Shown: positions 1 through 25,481 of the stretch, piece by piece
Position numbering within the stretch: position 1 is the stretch's first letter
Layout: each line of letters opens with the position of its first letter
Source: Chrysomallon squamiferum
Taxonomy: Eukaryota; Mollusca; Gastropoda; Neomphalida; Peltospiridae
Assembly: GCA_012295275.1 (NCBI GenBank)
Contig: CM022667.1
Location: 6,635,332-6,699,331 of the forward strand
Direction of reading: 5' to 3'
DNA: 64,000 bases
The notes under the pieces: generated by a model
What the model was told of the DNA's origin: nothing
Databases searched by the model: none
What the model saw: the letters and a program-made list of their open reading frames with translations, nothing else
Made by a program: the position numbers and the translations under genes

Positions 1-640
1 CGTAGACCCATACAGACACGTGCACATTAACACAGATATACACACACATACACACACATACACACATATACACACATATACACAAATACTCATATGTGCA
101 TAAACAAACACACACGCATACACACGTACGCACGCACGCACATACGGTAAAACAACAACTTGTTAATTAAGTAAATTTATATTTCAGACCCCATCATTTG
201 CTGCAGATATGTGAACAATACACTTAAAACTGATTTTATCTTATTTAAATATCAAATAATATCGCTACAATCGCGTTGCAGTAGTAGAAGTATCTTTGTC
301 TTCTAAATACAACGACGTGGTCTGTGACGTTATCACGGCGTTATTTGTAGTCCGGAACTTACAGTCGTTTTCTGTGTTTGTTGTTCTCTTGAAAACACCC
401 GCTGAGTTATTTCACTTTGATCACTGAGTTTTCTCTATCAACAAAGAAGACACCAATATTAAATGATTTCAAGGTAGGGGGTAGGTGCACTTATTTCAGC
501 GCTGTTGGTCTACCAAGGGAATTCATCATGCAAAAATGAAAGGCAAAGATAAAGGGAGGGAGGAAGGAAAAAAAGAAAAAGGAACAGAAGAGATGAAGAG
601 CAAACACAGAAATATGCTGATTTAATGAGAGGCAATCCTT
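1..640. other. Non-coding start of window
   Basis: CA-rich imperfect microsatellite to about 150, then unique AT-rich sequence. No exon, RNA gene or element was recognised. Confidence 0.6.
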
Positions 641-675
641 GTGTGTCATACAGAATACCTTTGTACTACGTTGAG

Positions 676-1155
676 GTCTGTATGTAAGACATAGGTCTGT
701 ATGTAAGTTATATGTCTGTATGTAAGTTATATGTCTGTATGTAAGTTATATGTCTGTATGTAAGACATAGGTCTGTATGTAAGTTATATGTCTGTATGTA
801 AGTTATATGTCTGTATGTAAGTTATTTGTCTGTATGTAAGTTATATGTCTGTATGTAAGACATAGGTCTGTATGTAAGTCATATGTCTGTATGTAAGACA
901 TAGATCTGTATGTAAGACATAGGTCTGTATGTAAGACATAGGTCTGTATGTAAGTTATATGTCTGTATGTAAGTCATAGGTCTGTATGTAAATCATATGT
1001 CTGTATGTAAGACATAGGTCTGTATGTAAATCATATGTCTGTATGTAAATCATAGGTCTGTATGTAAGACATAGGTCTGTATGTAAGTTATATGTCTGTA
1101 TGTAAGACATATGTCTGTATGTAAGACATGTGTCTGTATGTAAGTCATAGGTCGA
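676..1155. repeat. 19-20 bp minisatellite (gtctgtatgtaagacatag)
   Basis: About 24 head-to-tail copies of a unit with variants at the last bases (gacatag / gttatat / gtcatag). Confidence 0.85.
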
Positions 1156-1204
1156 GTTTAAGAGAGATTTGAGTTGATCTAAATCATAATAAAACTGTTA
1201 GTAA

Positions 1205-1570
1205 GTGGAAAGTTTGAAAAGTGTTTTGTGCAGTGGTTCAGGTTTGTGTACGACACAGAAACTCGAGTTGTTTGACAAGTGTTTTGTGCAGTGGTTCAGG
1301 TTTGTGTACGACACACACAAACTCGAGTTGTTTGACAAGTGTTTTGTGCAGTGGTTCAGGTTTGTCTGTACACAAACATCGAGTTGTTTGACAAGTGTTT
1401 TGTGCAGTGGTTCAGGTTTGTGTACGACACACACAAACTCGAGTTGTTTGACAAGTGTTTTGTGCAGTGGTTCAGGTTTGTGTACGACACACAGAAACTC
1501 GAGTTGTTTGACAAGTGTTTTGTGCAGTGGTTCAGGTTTGTGTACGACACAGAAACTCGAGTTGTTTGCA
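1205..1570. repeat. About 60-bp minisatellite with AACTCGAGTT palindrome
   Basis: Six copies carrying GTTTTGTGCAGTGGTTCAGG and a 10-bp palindrome. Both strands stay open because the unit lacks stops, so the open frames here are a by-product of the repeat. Confidence 0.85.
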
Positions 1571-8306
<6,736 letters not shown>

Positions 8307-8371
8307 TTTTTTGTTTTAATTTTTTTATCCCTCTCTCGTTTTTTTTTTGTCGGACTGAGAGTTGTTCGAGT

Positions 8372-8378
8372 CTTTATA
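8372..8378 (-). promoter_or_regulatory. TATA box candidate of SPH-A
   Basis: On the minus strand the sequence reads TATAAAG about 66 bp upstream of the SPH-A start codon. A transcription start about 30 bp downstream would leave a 5' UTR of roughly 35-40 nt. This spacing is plausible for a tightly regulated secreted-protein gene, but no transcript evidence is available. Confidence 0.45.
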
Positions 8379-10129
8379 CGTACAGCTGTGACTGCGCCGA
8401 CTCGGGTAAATAACTCGGGTTTATGCGACTGGCGACGAAACACTCTTGAAAATTGTGGCTCCACCCTTAACCAAACAGAGCAACACGTGACACGTTGCTG
8501 TCGTTTATATTCACACGTTGCCATGTCAACAGCGCACCCGTTATTCGTTTTTTTTGTGTATATTCGTTAATTTTACTCTTAGTGTTTGGTATTTAGGTAA
8601 TATAACGCTTTGCGCGCATGCGTTTCGTGGGTTAAAAATAACTACTGTGACTTTTATATGCTTTCATTTTGTTTTAATTTTTTTTATTCTTTTTTTTTAT
8701 TTATTTTATTTTATTTATTTTTTATTTTTTTTTTTTTTTTATAGGCAATTAATCAATTCTTTAATATAGATTAAATAACGATTCATTAAACTTAATTATA
8801 AAAATAAATGTATATCATTTATTTCTGATTTTTATGTACACAAACTAAATTCTGAGATTCAGTTCTGTTACCATTTTCCTGCTTACTGAGAAGTTCTGAT
8901 TGGTTTTTAGAGAAAATAACGTGTAACTGAGAATTTTCGTGAAATTTTATATGTTTACAGTTTGCAGCAAACTCTCGGGTTCGTTCACTGGTGACATCTG
9001 CTGTGAATTCAACAATCATTTAACAATTTACATATTTCTTCTTCCTTTACTAAACCATTGTATCCGGGTTTCAACAACGACAAGAATGTTTTTATAATCT
9101 TCTTTCTCTCTTCTGTTTAAGTATCTGCTGCTGTTGACAAGGAAGATGTTTTCAGTGCTATTTAATTTCTCCACATTTGTTCAAGGTGTTATTTATTCTC
9201 TCGATTCTTTATTTTTATTAAAGTGTATACGCCTCGTGTCCCGCTCTGCCGTCTCTCAGTGTTAGCCTCGCTTGGGTGTAGTCGCAGACCAGCGCGTGAA
9301 CAAATGTCAGGTGATTTCTTCAGACGGACGTGTAACACAGGTGAGAACACGGCGAGCTAAGCCGCGTGTGACCAGTACGCTGATTAGTGCTAATCTTCAC
9401 ACTTCACAGTTTACTAGCTTCCGGCTCACGAATCAGTTAAATGGTAGTGGGCGGTCGTGTCTTTTGTGTACGTCTGTGTGTGTGTGTGCGTGCGTAGTAG
9501 CGTGCGTGTGTGTATGTGTGCCTTTATATGTGTGTCTGTTGTGTGTGCGTGTATGTGTATGTGTCTGTTGTGTGTGCGTGTGTCTGTTGTGTGTGCATGT
9601 ATGTATGTGTCTGTTGTGTGTGCATGTATGTGTATGTGTCTCTGTTGTGTGTGCATGTATGTGTATGTGTCTGTTGTGTGTGCATGTATATGTATGTGTC
9701 TGTTGTGTGTGCGTGTATGTGTATGTGTCTGTTGTGTGTGCGTGTATGTGTATGTGTCTGTTGTGTGTGCGTGTATATGTATGTGTCTGTTGTGTGTTCT
9801 TGTATATGTATGTGTCTGTTGTGTGTGCGTGTATGTGTATGTATCTGTTGTGTATGCGTGTATGAGTATGTGTCTGTTGTGTGTGCGTGTATATGTATGT
9901 GTCTGTTGTGTGTGCTTGTATATGTATGTGTCTGCTGTGTATGTGTGTCTGTGTTCTGTGTGCGTGTGTGTGTGTCTATATATATCTTGTGTATCTGCGT
10001 ATCTATGTATATGTGTTTGCTGGTATATGTTAGTGTGTGTGTATATGTGTCTGTATGTGTTTCTATGTATGCATGTGTGTGTGTGTATTCTAATAATAGA
10101 TTCATATTTCCCCCCATGACAAAAGCCCG

Positions 10130-10226
<97 letters not shown>

Positions 10227-10610
10227 TAATAATTTCTATTTATCAAAACACAAGACATAAACAAAGTGAAATGCACAGCTGACTTAACGTGTGGATGCAA
10301 ACTGTATCAGAACGAGGTTCATGTTGACATTAATTCTGTTGTCTGGAACGGACTGGTTTAAAACAGATTTTGTTTTGTATGTTCACTTATCCCTGACTAT
10401 TCATCAACAAAAAGACGTCAGTGTCGTCGTAGCACCGTGCTACTCATTTTAACCATGTGCACGATGTCGTAGAATGTTTAAATTATGTTTAATGCGTCGA
10501 AAAACAAATATTTATTTCTTTCTTGTTGTCGGAATGTAATGTTTTATATCTCAGTTATCCGCCCTTGCTCAAAACTTGTTACACTTTTAACTGAGGTTTT
10601 GAAAGGTTAA

Positions 10611-10623
10611 AGGTCAGAGGTCG
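10611..10623 (+). promoter_or_regulatory. DR1 nuclear-receptor-like site
   Basis: AGGTCA-G-AGGTCG is a direct repeat of the nuclear receptor half-site with 1-bp spacing (DR1), 2.3 kb upstream of SPH-A and 1.5 kb downstream of SPH-B. It is the only such pair noticed in the SPH region. Function is speculative. Confidence 0.2.
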
Positions 10624-11532
10624 TGTTAGTACGAGCAGTAGTTTAATTATAGCTGACTCAAGTCTCTTTGTTTAAATATACCGCGATACATTTCAGTATT
10701 AACAGAACACAATTGTCTGTCATAATTACGACATTTAACAGTGACGTAAGAAGGAAATTTGCTACTATAGTCTGTGTACATTTTCTGTTTTAACTAAAAA
10801 CAATAAACTGGTCATTTAAGCTTACTGATGTCTGCGATGGGTTTTAGCAGATTATAACTGAAGAAAGTAATTATTGCAGGAAAGCTGTTTCTGATGTTAT
10901 CTATGTTTTTCTTTTCAAATGTCTGTTGTAGATGTAACTGAATACTTGGTAAATAAATAAATAAAAATGAATAAGCAAACAAACAAACAAACGAATGGAA
11001 TTTTTAATTTTATCTTCTGAATTCAAGGTTCATCAATCTTTCAATCTGTTATTTAAAAACAAAAGCAAACAGTAAAGTATTTTATTTCCTGAGTTTGATT
11101 ACACAATCAGCCAGTATTAATGAAAAAAAAAATTCAATTTCCGTTTTCGTGATGAAAAATGTATTAAAATTAACTTTTATGATTCAGTGCCTGTCTTACA
11201 GGAAACTTTTTTTTAGGATTTATGATTTTTATGCTGAACTCAGAGAAGAAAGATTATTTTGTGATGAATTGTAATTAAAATATATCTGTGTGTAACTTCC
11301 AACAGAAAGGTTTGTTAAGACAGTTTGTTAGCTGTTCAGATATAAACAAACATGTTAGACATTTTATAAATTTATTTAGTTATTTATTTATTTGCAATAA
11401 CTTTATAATTTTTCTTATTATTACTGTTCGTGTTAATTCTGTTATTATTGGTCTTGTTATTATTCCTGCTAATTATACTAATATTTTTGTTTTATTTTTA
11501 TTATTATTATTATTATTATTATTTTGTTGTCG

Positions 11533-11570
<38 letters not shown>

Positions 11571-12126
11571 CGTAGTGGTGGTTGTGTTTCGACTTGTTAA
11601 AGCGTGTGTGTGATGTACATACATATATCATAAGAATATTGTTTATATTTCAATGTGGTATTTTATTTACTTATAATTAATAGTACATGACAAATTATTA
11701 CATTAATGTCATCAGTATGTACATGTATTCATTTGCTAATATATTCCTTTGCTAAGTCTGAAAAAAACTCGTCCTGTGATAACAATATTAAAAGAAGAAA
11801 AATAAATATTATAAATCACTAAATTATCGTGAGCTTATAATTATGCTTCGTCTGTGGGTGTATTTTTAAAGGTAATGGGTGTTTTGTTTCTTTGCTGTTG
11901 TTGTTGTTTTATGTTTGTTTCTATTTTATTTTTATTTTATTCACATAAATATTTCATTACTAACAATAAAGAAAGGAGGAAATGAAAAATAAAATAATAA
12001 TATGTTTAATCGATTTATTTATATCACAAAGACACAAAGAAACGTTATTAATAAATTAGTATTCAGATTTAAGTTAGTTTTAGTTTTTGAAGTGAAGTCT
12101 GCAGGCAGCCATTTTGGACTGGTCCA

Positions 12127-17424
<5,298 letters not shown>

Positions 17425-17733
17425 CTTCTTTTCCTCACGTGCTCCAGTAGTGAGCGTCTGTTTGTCTTGTTGTCTGTTCTTCTTACGTGAGCACAAAAGA
17501 CATCTGTGTGTGAGTTTGGTGAGTCGACAGAATCAGAGATGACGGAGACTGCGCTCTCCCCTCCCTGTTACTAAACACGCAGAAAGAGATTCGAGAAGAG
17601 ATCGGGTTGTAACTCGTCCATTGTAGTCGTGTTTGCTCTCCCGTTGTGTTAAAAATATCTACCTTCGTTTTTTCTTTACAGAACGCTAAATAAACACAGA
17701 ACATTGTCCAGCGATCTCCACGTCACTCGATGT

Positions 17734-17740
17734 CTATATA
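17734..17740 (-). promoter_or_regulatory. Possible TATA box upstream of SPH-B
   Basis: The minus strand reads TATATAG 310 bp upstream of the SPH-B start codon. It would need a 5' UTR of about 280 nt or a 5' UTR intron, so the assignment is weak. Confidence 0.25.
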
Positions 17741-18477
17741 CCCGCTACCCGGAGAATACACGTGTTTCTGAGCAGACGAGTGGACAATAGACGGGTGTAA
17801 ACAGAACTTTGGTCGTGTAAAGTTTGTTTTGTTTGATGTCACAGAAAGTGTGAGTGTCGTTGTCTTACAAAATTTTAACCCAGTGTTTACATTTTGTTAT
17901 TATTCTTTCTTCTAATTCTTTTATTATTTTTTTTAAATATTTGATTGTAGACTTAGTCATGTTTCACTAGAACATACACCTGACACCCACAAAGGTCACA
18001 GGATCAATTCTCGGTGCTGTCACGTGACTTCCTTCTATTTAGTCAACTGCGTCATAACTGGTTAAAAAATCGTGGTATGTACTTTTCTGTCCACTAGAAT
18101 TAACAATTACTTGCTGTCACGTGACTCCATTCTACTTCGTCATAACTGACACACATACACACATGTATTATAATTGTGTGCGTTTGTTCACAGGATCATT
18201 GATACAATATACATGTGTGGGGGTATGTGGAAATGCGTGGGTCACAAAACCAAACTGTAAATACTTGTATAATAATTAATAGAGATTTTTCACTGAACAA
18301 ACACTCAGCTGTTGTCTCGCTGATTTCTTACATCGTGAGAAATGTTTAACTTTCAGGTTAAACACCTGGGCGTTAGCGCCTCAGTGTTACTATGACAACA
18401 CAGGTGAAATCTATATTAAATTTATAACTTAGAAATTACACCGCATTATTCATCCTACCTCTGTCAGATTGAAAACA

Positions 18478-18589
<112 letters not shown>

Positions 18590-18869
18590 ATAATAATTAA
18601 TAAATAAATAAATCATAAAAATTCAACCTAGCTCCACAACTTTAAAAACTTTTTGAAATGAAGCGCTGAAAATATGGAAGGTATAGAACTAATACTTTCA
18701 TAGTTGTCTCCCCTACACAGAAATTGAAATGTCTTACTGCAGACCTGACCAGTATCTAATTTACTGGTTTTCAGTGTGGTACTCACTGAGATCGAATCCA
18801 GATATCGACAAGTAACTGCTGTGAAAAATTAGACACCTTATTTAAATCCTTGTTTCAGGATTTCAGGTT

Positions 18870-19349
18870 TTTTTTAATACGCTACACAGAAATGTACAAG
18901 TGAATGTCTGTTTATTTCACTGTAATTTTTATATCAACCTGCTCATAAATTACAAGTTTACAGTAGAACTTAGATTATATGGTTATATTAATTCAGATGG
19001 ATGTCGTATGTTTAGTGAAGATTTAATGCACATTTTCTGGTTATGTAAACATGTTCAGACATTTTGGAAAACTGTTACAAACCACAAACTTTTTTAGAAC
19101 AAAAGAGACTTCAAATAAATGCACAAACAATAATTGAAGACAACCCAAAATATTCTGAAAAGCATAATGAATTTAATATTGTTAATTGCCAAGCAGTACG
19201 TATATAAATCAAAATAGAAACACCAACAAATAATTTTAACTGGATTCCAAAATATTCTGAACATGTATTATTACACAAATGAATATATATGTAAGATAAG
19301 TAACACAACAGTTAAATCTGAAGAAAAACTGAATATTTGGACAAAATGA
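18870..19349 (+). mobile_element. Decayed non-LTR retrotransposon (LINE) 3' fragment
   Basis: The stretch from 18900 encodes the C-terminal part of a LINE ORF2. The segment LMHIFWLCKHVQTFW matches the zinc-knuckle region that follows reverse transcriptase in L1/Tx1-type elements. A second frame from about 19173 to the TGA at 19347-19349 encodes ILLIAKQYVYKSK and ends EEKLNIWTK, typical of the extreme C terminus of such ORF2 proteins, with at least one frameshift and one internal stop. The element is 5'-truncated, since no RT motifs are visible upstream. It lies in the gap between SPH-C and SPH-B. Clade assignment is from pattern memory and not from a search. Confidence 0.6.
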
Positions 19350-20011
19350 TTTTTATAAAATGTAAATAATGTCATCACTATTTAGGGATAGAAAATGCAA
19401 AAATATGCAAAGATTTTATTTATTTTTCTATTTTATTTTTTCCGTTATGTTGTCTTGTATATTTCTTACCATACACATGACATATATTTACTACTAGCAA
19501 TATGTTGAACATAGTCATAGTTGTTGTTGTTTTGGAGGGGGTTGGGGGTGGTGGAGATTTCTGTATTTTAACACATTAATTTACTTTATATTTTGTTATG
19601 TTAGCATGTATTAGTTGTACTGCGTTTTATACTGTATATTCTCTGGCGAATTTAATTTAAAATTATTTAAAAAAAAAAAAAAATTTAAAAATTTGAAAAT
19701 GAGATTAATGTACGGTGAAACGAAACAAATAAAGTTCTGGAATAAAGGAAAACTATTAAAAACTTCTACTTTGTACAAGAAATGTGTTGACGAAATGATT
19801 ACATTATTAAAATTTATACGTTAATTCTTTTATTCTTTCGTTACTAGAATACCTGGCACAGTCCACTATAGATAAACTGATTAACGCATACACTGAACAA
19901 CAAACGTAAAAAACTTTGCATTTGATATTTATTTCCTAAAACAGTTCGAGTTTTACATTTAAATCTGAATAAATAGCGAGTAACGTGTTTGTGCTCAACG
20001 TATGCACAGTT

Positions 20012-20204
20012 CTAGATATCTGAGTTCATCGTGTTTCGAATCCAGTCCACCATCTTCGTGACGTCTGCTATGGGAACAGGTGCCCCGGATGAACACTGGA
20101 TCCTAAGAAGGATTACGCCTTTCAGCACCCACTTACCAGTCGATTCTAAGCAAGACACTGGTCCGCCATTGTCACCCTAAAATATGAATTATTATTATTA
20201 TTAT

Positions 20205-20287
<83 letters not shown>

Positions 20288-20682
20288 TTATGTATGTATA
20301 AAGGAAAGACAAAGTGAACAGAAATTTAAATAATTAATAAGTAAATGAAGAAAATAATAGGATTAATAACAACAATCTACAAATACAATATAGAACAGGA
20401 CGCACAGACAGACAAACTGTCTGTTAAACACGATGAGTGTGTGTAGTGAGAAAGAGAGGAGCTGTTTGTTTCTCAAACTTACAACACAGTTGAACGCTGC
20501 GGGTCGCTGGTAGCTCAGTGCGCATGTCGTGTTGGCCGGAAGTGTCTCGATGTTTGACGTGTAGTACTCGATGTAGCCGCACGTGTTCACGGTGGGAATC
20601 CAGACAGGAGCGATCTGCAGTTTGTCTTTGATGTCTGCAAAACAGCAAATAGTAATATCAGTACCAAAACATACTATATATA

Positions 20683-20755
<73 letters not shown>

Positions 20756-23700
20756 ATTATATTAAAATAATTTATTTTTCTTATTTCATTTTTTTTTTTT
20801 AATACATTTTTATTTTATTAGCACATATTTTATAATATTTTGTCAATTTGTTATTTATATAATGACTGCATGTACATACTTCGCATGAAGAAAATATTAA
20901 TTATTTTTATTATTATTATTTTATTCATTATTATTAATGTTTGTTTGGTTGTTTTGTTGTGTTTGTTTTGTTTTTGTTTTTGTTTTTTGAGCAGGTTGTT
21001 TACCGTTCGTCTCGGTGTTTCCCCAGCCAGTCATCACACAGCCGCCGTCTGCGCATGTGCTGCTGCTGGATGACGTCGGCAGACAGATCGGAGTGACGCA
21101 GTCTGTGTAGTCGACTGCTTTGTTTAACTGAATCACCACAACACCGTTAGCTGAAACAACCAGCAGTTGTACACCCTTTGTAACGACGCCACGTAATCAC
21201 AACAACAACAACTACTACTACTGCTACTACTACTATTATGTACCACAAGTACTACTGGTACTACTTCAGTTTTTCATCTTACTACTACAACCAAAAGAAC
21301 TATTTTTACTGCTACTACATCTACTACTATTACTACTTAATCTAGTACTACTATTATTACTAATATTATTACTAGTTACTACTAGTAGTACTACTACTGC
21401 TGCTACTTCATACTTAGTCTTAAAGGTAAATATAAAGACGTATAATACAAATGAAATTGCTAATAATTACACATACATTTAATATGTACACAGACATATA
21501 AACACACCACACAAAAACAAAACACACACAAACACAGACACACACACACATACACACAAACAAACACACAAACAAACAAGACAAAATAAATATAGTATTT
21601 CGCATCTGGAATGTACAGAATATCCAAGAAAAAACTAAACAATTTACTATAACATAGAATACATTAAAAAGAGTCACCTTGGTAACTGCGGGAATTGTAC
21701 TGCAGGTATTGCTGGTTGATCTGGTAGAAGTTCTTCACGTTCTGGTCAAACCCTGGGTGAAGATGCCATCGTTTTATCGTAAACACCTGCTCTGCCAACA
21801 CGTTGTTGTAGTAGTCGGTGTTCATGTGATCCCAGTCTCCGGCAACTATGAGGATGTCGTCTTCCACGGTGAAGTCGTTGGGATTGGAGCCAGTGCCAGC
21901 CCTGAATTTAGAAATTAAATAGTAACACCAACAACGACAACAACAACAACAACAACAGTAATAATAATAAAAGCAGTATATACAAACACACAGTCACACA
22001 AAAATAGATATAATCGTACATACACCTATATATCTATACAGCATACATACAGACATATATACATACTACATACATTCGTGTGTGTGTGTGTGTGTGTGTG
22101 AACTTTGATACATAGTGTAATAAATAAACTAAAACAATTAAAAGATTAACGTTGACTAATACTGTACTAAGATTAATGCACGCCTGTCAGGTAGTCTACT
22201 CTTACCAGAAGAGACACACTGCTGACGTCACCACATGCTGTGGACCAATCAGCGTCGCTCCACACAGATGTCTGGTGTTGTCCATTGTGAGGGGCTTTGA
22301 CTGGTCCAAGCGTCCACGGATCGAAACCTGCCAGGGAATGAGGCATTGTGGGATTGTTTGTCCGTATCCTATCCTGGCTGACAGAGCAGCTACAGTACCA
22401 CACTGAGGAGGTGGGGTCACTGAAATAATTAAATATTTATATATATATAGGATTGTGAGTGTGTATGTCTGTGTGTGTATGCTTATATATGTATATCGGT
22501 GTTATATATGTATGTGTGTAGGTATGTAGTTATGCATGCCCTGTATCTCACTCTCACTCTCTCTCTCACACACACACACACACAGTCATACACAGTCACA
22601 CACACACACACACACACGCATTCACACACACACATACCCACACATACACACTCACACACACACACGCACACACACACACGCACACACGCACACACACACA
22701 CACACTCACGTGTTTATACTGATCGTACCTCCACCGTCTACACAGCACACTTTTCCGGACGGACACATGAACGGACTGTTGTACCACGTGTGGGGCGTGG
22801 TCCCCGCCGGACACACCGACCCCGAGTAACACGTCTGATGTTTCGTGTCCTTCTGATTGTTGAACTCACAGTAACCTGCAACAACAACTACTACAAACAA
22901 CAACAACAGTACAACTACAACAACTACAACAACAACAACAACAACACTAATAATACTAATAATAATAATGATAACAACAACAACAACACTAATACTAATT
23001 ATTATAATAATAACAACTGTAATAATAACAAGAACGATAAAAAAAACAACAACAAAAAACAACGATATCAACATAAATTAATAATAATATAAATAATAAT
23101 ATAAATAATAATAATAATAATAATAATTATAATAATAATAATAAAAATGATAATGATAATGATAATTAATTAATAAAATTAATAAACAGTTAAGTACGAC
23201 TTTAATTGTGAATGTGTTTGAAATATCGACACACCAGTAACATCAGGTTAATTAATTACTCTGACTGTTTTTACCACTAATATAACTTGACATATTTTAT
23301 TTATAAACAAAACTAAATAAAAAATAATAAAAGTAAATTAATTACACTGACTGTTTTTACCACTAATATAACTTGACATATTTTATTTATAAACAAAACT
23401 AAATAAAAATAATAATAAAAGTAAATTAATTACTCTGACTGTTTTTACCAGTAATATAACTTGACATGTTTTATTTATAAACAAAATTAACTAACAAATA
23501 ATAATAAAAGTAAATTAATTACTCTGTTTTTACCAGTAATATAACTTGACATGTTTTATTTATAAACAAAATTAACTAACAAATAATAATAAAAGTAAAT
23601 TAATTACACTGTTTTTACCACTAATGTAACTTGACATGTTTTATTTATAAACAAAACTAAATAAAAATAATAATAAAAGTAAATTAATTACACTGTTTTT

Positions 23701-23846
23701 ACCACTAATGTAACTTGACATGTTTTATTTATAAACAAAACTAAATAAAAATAATAATAAAAGTAAATCTTACCTCCCCATACTGCAGCTGATATATTAT
23801 CAACAACAGAAAATATCATCAACAACGTCAACCACACAGACATCAT
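20012..23846 (-). CDS. SPH-C: secreted CLIP-like serine protease homologue, catalytically dead
   Basis: Seven minus-strand exons: 23774-23846, 22729-22875, 22206-22419, 21678-21901, 21004-21150, 20483-20634, 20012-20176 (1122 nt, 373 residues), with phases as in SPH-A and -B. Translation begins with two Met codons and a hydrophobic signal peptide (MMSVWLTLLMIFSVVD). CLIP-like cysteines are 27, 40, 46, 62, 68 and 69. The activation-type site reads ARIGYG. TAAHC reads TSAVC (Val141), the Asp102 position is Gly222, and GDSGGP reads GDNGGP (Asn322). The S1 base is Phe316. It is the most diverged of the three copies (Asn rather than Gln at position 195, 12 rather than 10 residues between the first two CLIP cysteines). 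It is first in the array and lies divergently to TSNAXIP1. Role is inferred only as a non-catalytic secreted partner. Confidence 0.9.
20685..20752. repeat. (CT)n microsatellite in SPH-C intron 5
   Basis: Pure tract of about 68 bp beside the exon 6 acceptor. Confidence 0.9.
22555..22710. repeat. (CA)n-rich block in SPH-C intron 2
   Basis: Imperfect CA repeat ending just before the exon 2 donor. An AAC/AAT-rich block (22880-23200) lies on the other side of exon 2. Confidence 0.8.
23230..23768. repeat. About 85-bp tandem array in SPH-C intron 1
   Basis: Six copies with core acttgacatgttttatttat and aaaagtaaattaattac. The last unit runs into the SPH-C exon 1 donor (aaagtaaatcttac on the plus strand). 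Confidence 0.85.
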
Positions 23847-23969
23847 GGTCGTAACCTATGCAACGTTGAACCAGTTCTGACTGAACCGTCAGGTTAAAAA
23901 AAAAAAAGATGTTTCGAAACACCACGATAAGATTTTAATCTTATTAATTTTCTCTTTTATTACGTCTCG

Positions 23970-24010
<41 letters not shown>

Positions 24011-24013
<3 letters not shown>

Positions 24014-24020
24014 AATTCCT
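24011..24020. promoter_or_regulatory. Rel/NF-kB-like palindrome upstream of SPH-C
   Basis: AGGAATTCCT lies about 165 bp upstream of the SPH-C start codon and matches the GGGAATTCCC kappaB palindrome at 8 of 10 positions. Arthropod CLIP-domain SPHs are often immune genes, which makes the site worth noting. A single match is easily due to chance. Confidence 0.2.
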
Positions 24021-24365
24021 CTTTAAAAATCTATTTTTACTCGACAGTTAAACATCCTGCGCTTTTATTTTTTATTATTTCTCAGTACTAGACTTAACTA
24101 AAGTTGTCAAACACAATTATACATACGTAAACAGACAAGAAAAGGGGGTGTTATAAGAGAAGTATCTAACGGGTGTGTTTAATTAAACGACTTGACGTCA
24201 TCTCAGTTGAAGTTTAGTAAGTAAAGAACAGTGAAGAACGCGTCAGTGTAAAACAAACAAAGACAGTTCACTGAACGAAAACAAAAAGAGGTGGAAACGT
24301 TTTTTCTTTATGAAATTATTCATGCGTGAAAATTTTCTTCTTCTTTTTAATTATCCTAATTTATT

Positions 24366-24401
<36 letters not shown>

Positions 24402-25452
24402 AGGCTCATAAAAGTACCAGAAATATAATTTTATTTAATTCCTTGAAGAAAAAAAAATAGGGCATCATTATAAATAGAAATAAATACATAAGTAAGTAAG
24501 TAAATGAGTGAAATGATAAATATTTTTCTCTTTTCTCTCTTTTTCTCACGATATCAGTAGAATTAGTTTCAACATGACGTTGCAAATGTTCATTTAGCTA
24601 CAGATGTACAGACATATTGACAATGTCGAGTGTTTTACCAGCTTTGGTCAACTTTTTAATATCAAATATTTGAACAGGCTTTCTTTGTCACTGAACTTTA
24701 TTACTTAATTGATTCTGTTTGGCGAGTCCGCCTGCATTGTAAATATAAATATTAAAGTGCTGGAGATGAGGGGGGGTAATACTGTGAGAATTCTTTTTTC
24801 TTTACAAACTAAATGTTTCATGACACTAAAAAATACGTTCATCAGAACATAATAATAATAATAATAATTTCATAATAAACATCGATATATATGTAATTAT
24901 TTCAAATTTACAACGTGCTCGTACACAAACACGTGCATGTTTTAAAAAATAAACTGTTAGAAAAGCTTAAATTAGCATATGCTAATGCACAGAGTTTTAT
25001 ATATACAAACATACGAACAGAAAGAAACACTAACACATTACACAGAGTCCAATATTGTATATACAAAAACGTACTCCCGATCTTAATTGTATTCAGTTTA
25101 TTTTATTTGTTTGATTGTTTATTTAAAGTTTTATTTTCAAATAATAAAATTGCTATTATTATCCTCATATTCACTATAATCGTCATCATTATCATCAAAC
25201 CATTATGAATTAGTTTGCGGAAAGTATACAACAACAGCAACAGCGCTTAATCAAACGGTGCTGGAGGCATTTTGAAGGAGGAGGAAAACTCACAAAGAAG
25301 ATATGTGTAACGACAGTCGGACTAATACCAAACATATCAACAATGATCAAATGAACCGATTTTAGTAACAGCTAAACTCAAACTTACTAACCTGCGATAT
25401 TTTAACATTCACTTAAACACCTTTTCTACCTTGCCGTATGTCGTTAAGAGTT

Positions 25453-25466
25453 ATCGTCATGGAAAC
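25453..25466 (+). promoter_or_regulatory. Candidate RFX X-box upstream of TSNAXIP1
   Basis: ATCGTCATGGAAAC fits the loose X-box consensus RYYNYY-N2-RRNRAC completely and matches the vertebrate form GTTGCCATGGAAAC at 11 of 14 positions. It starts 110 bp and ends 97 bp upstream of the TSNAXIP1 ATG, the distance typical of ciliary gene promoters. TSNAXIP1 is reported as a ciliated-cell/testis gene, which fits. By rough estimate the loose consensus arises by chance in some 10-20% of windows this size. Confidence 0.4.
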
Positions 25467-25470
25467 CGTT

Positions 25471-25481
25471 AACATGGCGGC
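25471..25481 (+). promoter_or_regulatory. YY1/Pho-type site AACATGGCGGC
   Basis: A full match to AANATGGCGGC lies 82 bp upstream of the TSNAXIP1 start codon and 5 bp after the X-box candidate. Its ATG opens a short upstream reading frame if transcription starts before it. A 10/11 match (AAGATGGCGAC) overlaps the RanBP9/10 start codon at 50467-50477. Confidence 0.35.

Larger units (their letters stand above)
8307..12126. other. Intergenic region, SPH-A to SPH-B
   Basis: Contains the SPH-A promoter, GT-rich repeats (9470-10090), pure (GA)n (10131-10223), and (TTA)n/(TTG)n (11500-11575). The rest is unique AT-rich DNA with no recognisable exon. Confidence 0.6.

Noticed and set aside
676-1570. 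CRISPR-like regular repeats
   Set aside because: Units are directly adjacent without unique spacers, the host is an animal and there are no cas genes. These are minisatellites.
9457-10300. Long open frames on both strands (about 220-258 codons)
   Set aside because: They lie wholly in GT-rich and GA repeats whose units lack stop codons. The products are monotonous Cys/Val or His/Thr strings with no splice or start context.
19615-19824. 69-codon open frame after the LINE remnant
   Set aside because: AT-rich, Lys-rich, no similarity recognised and no splice context. Probably chance or LINE 3' debris.
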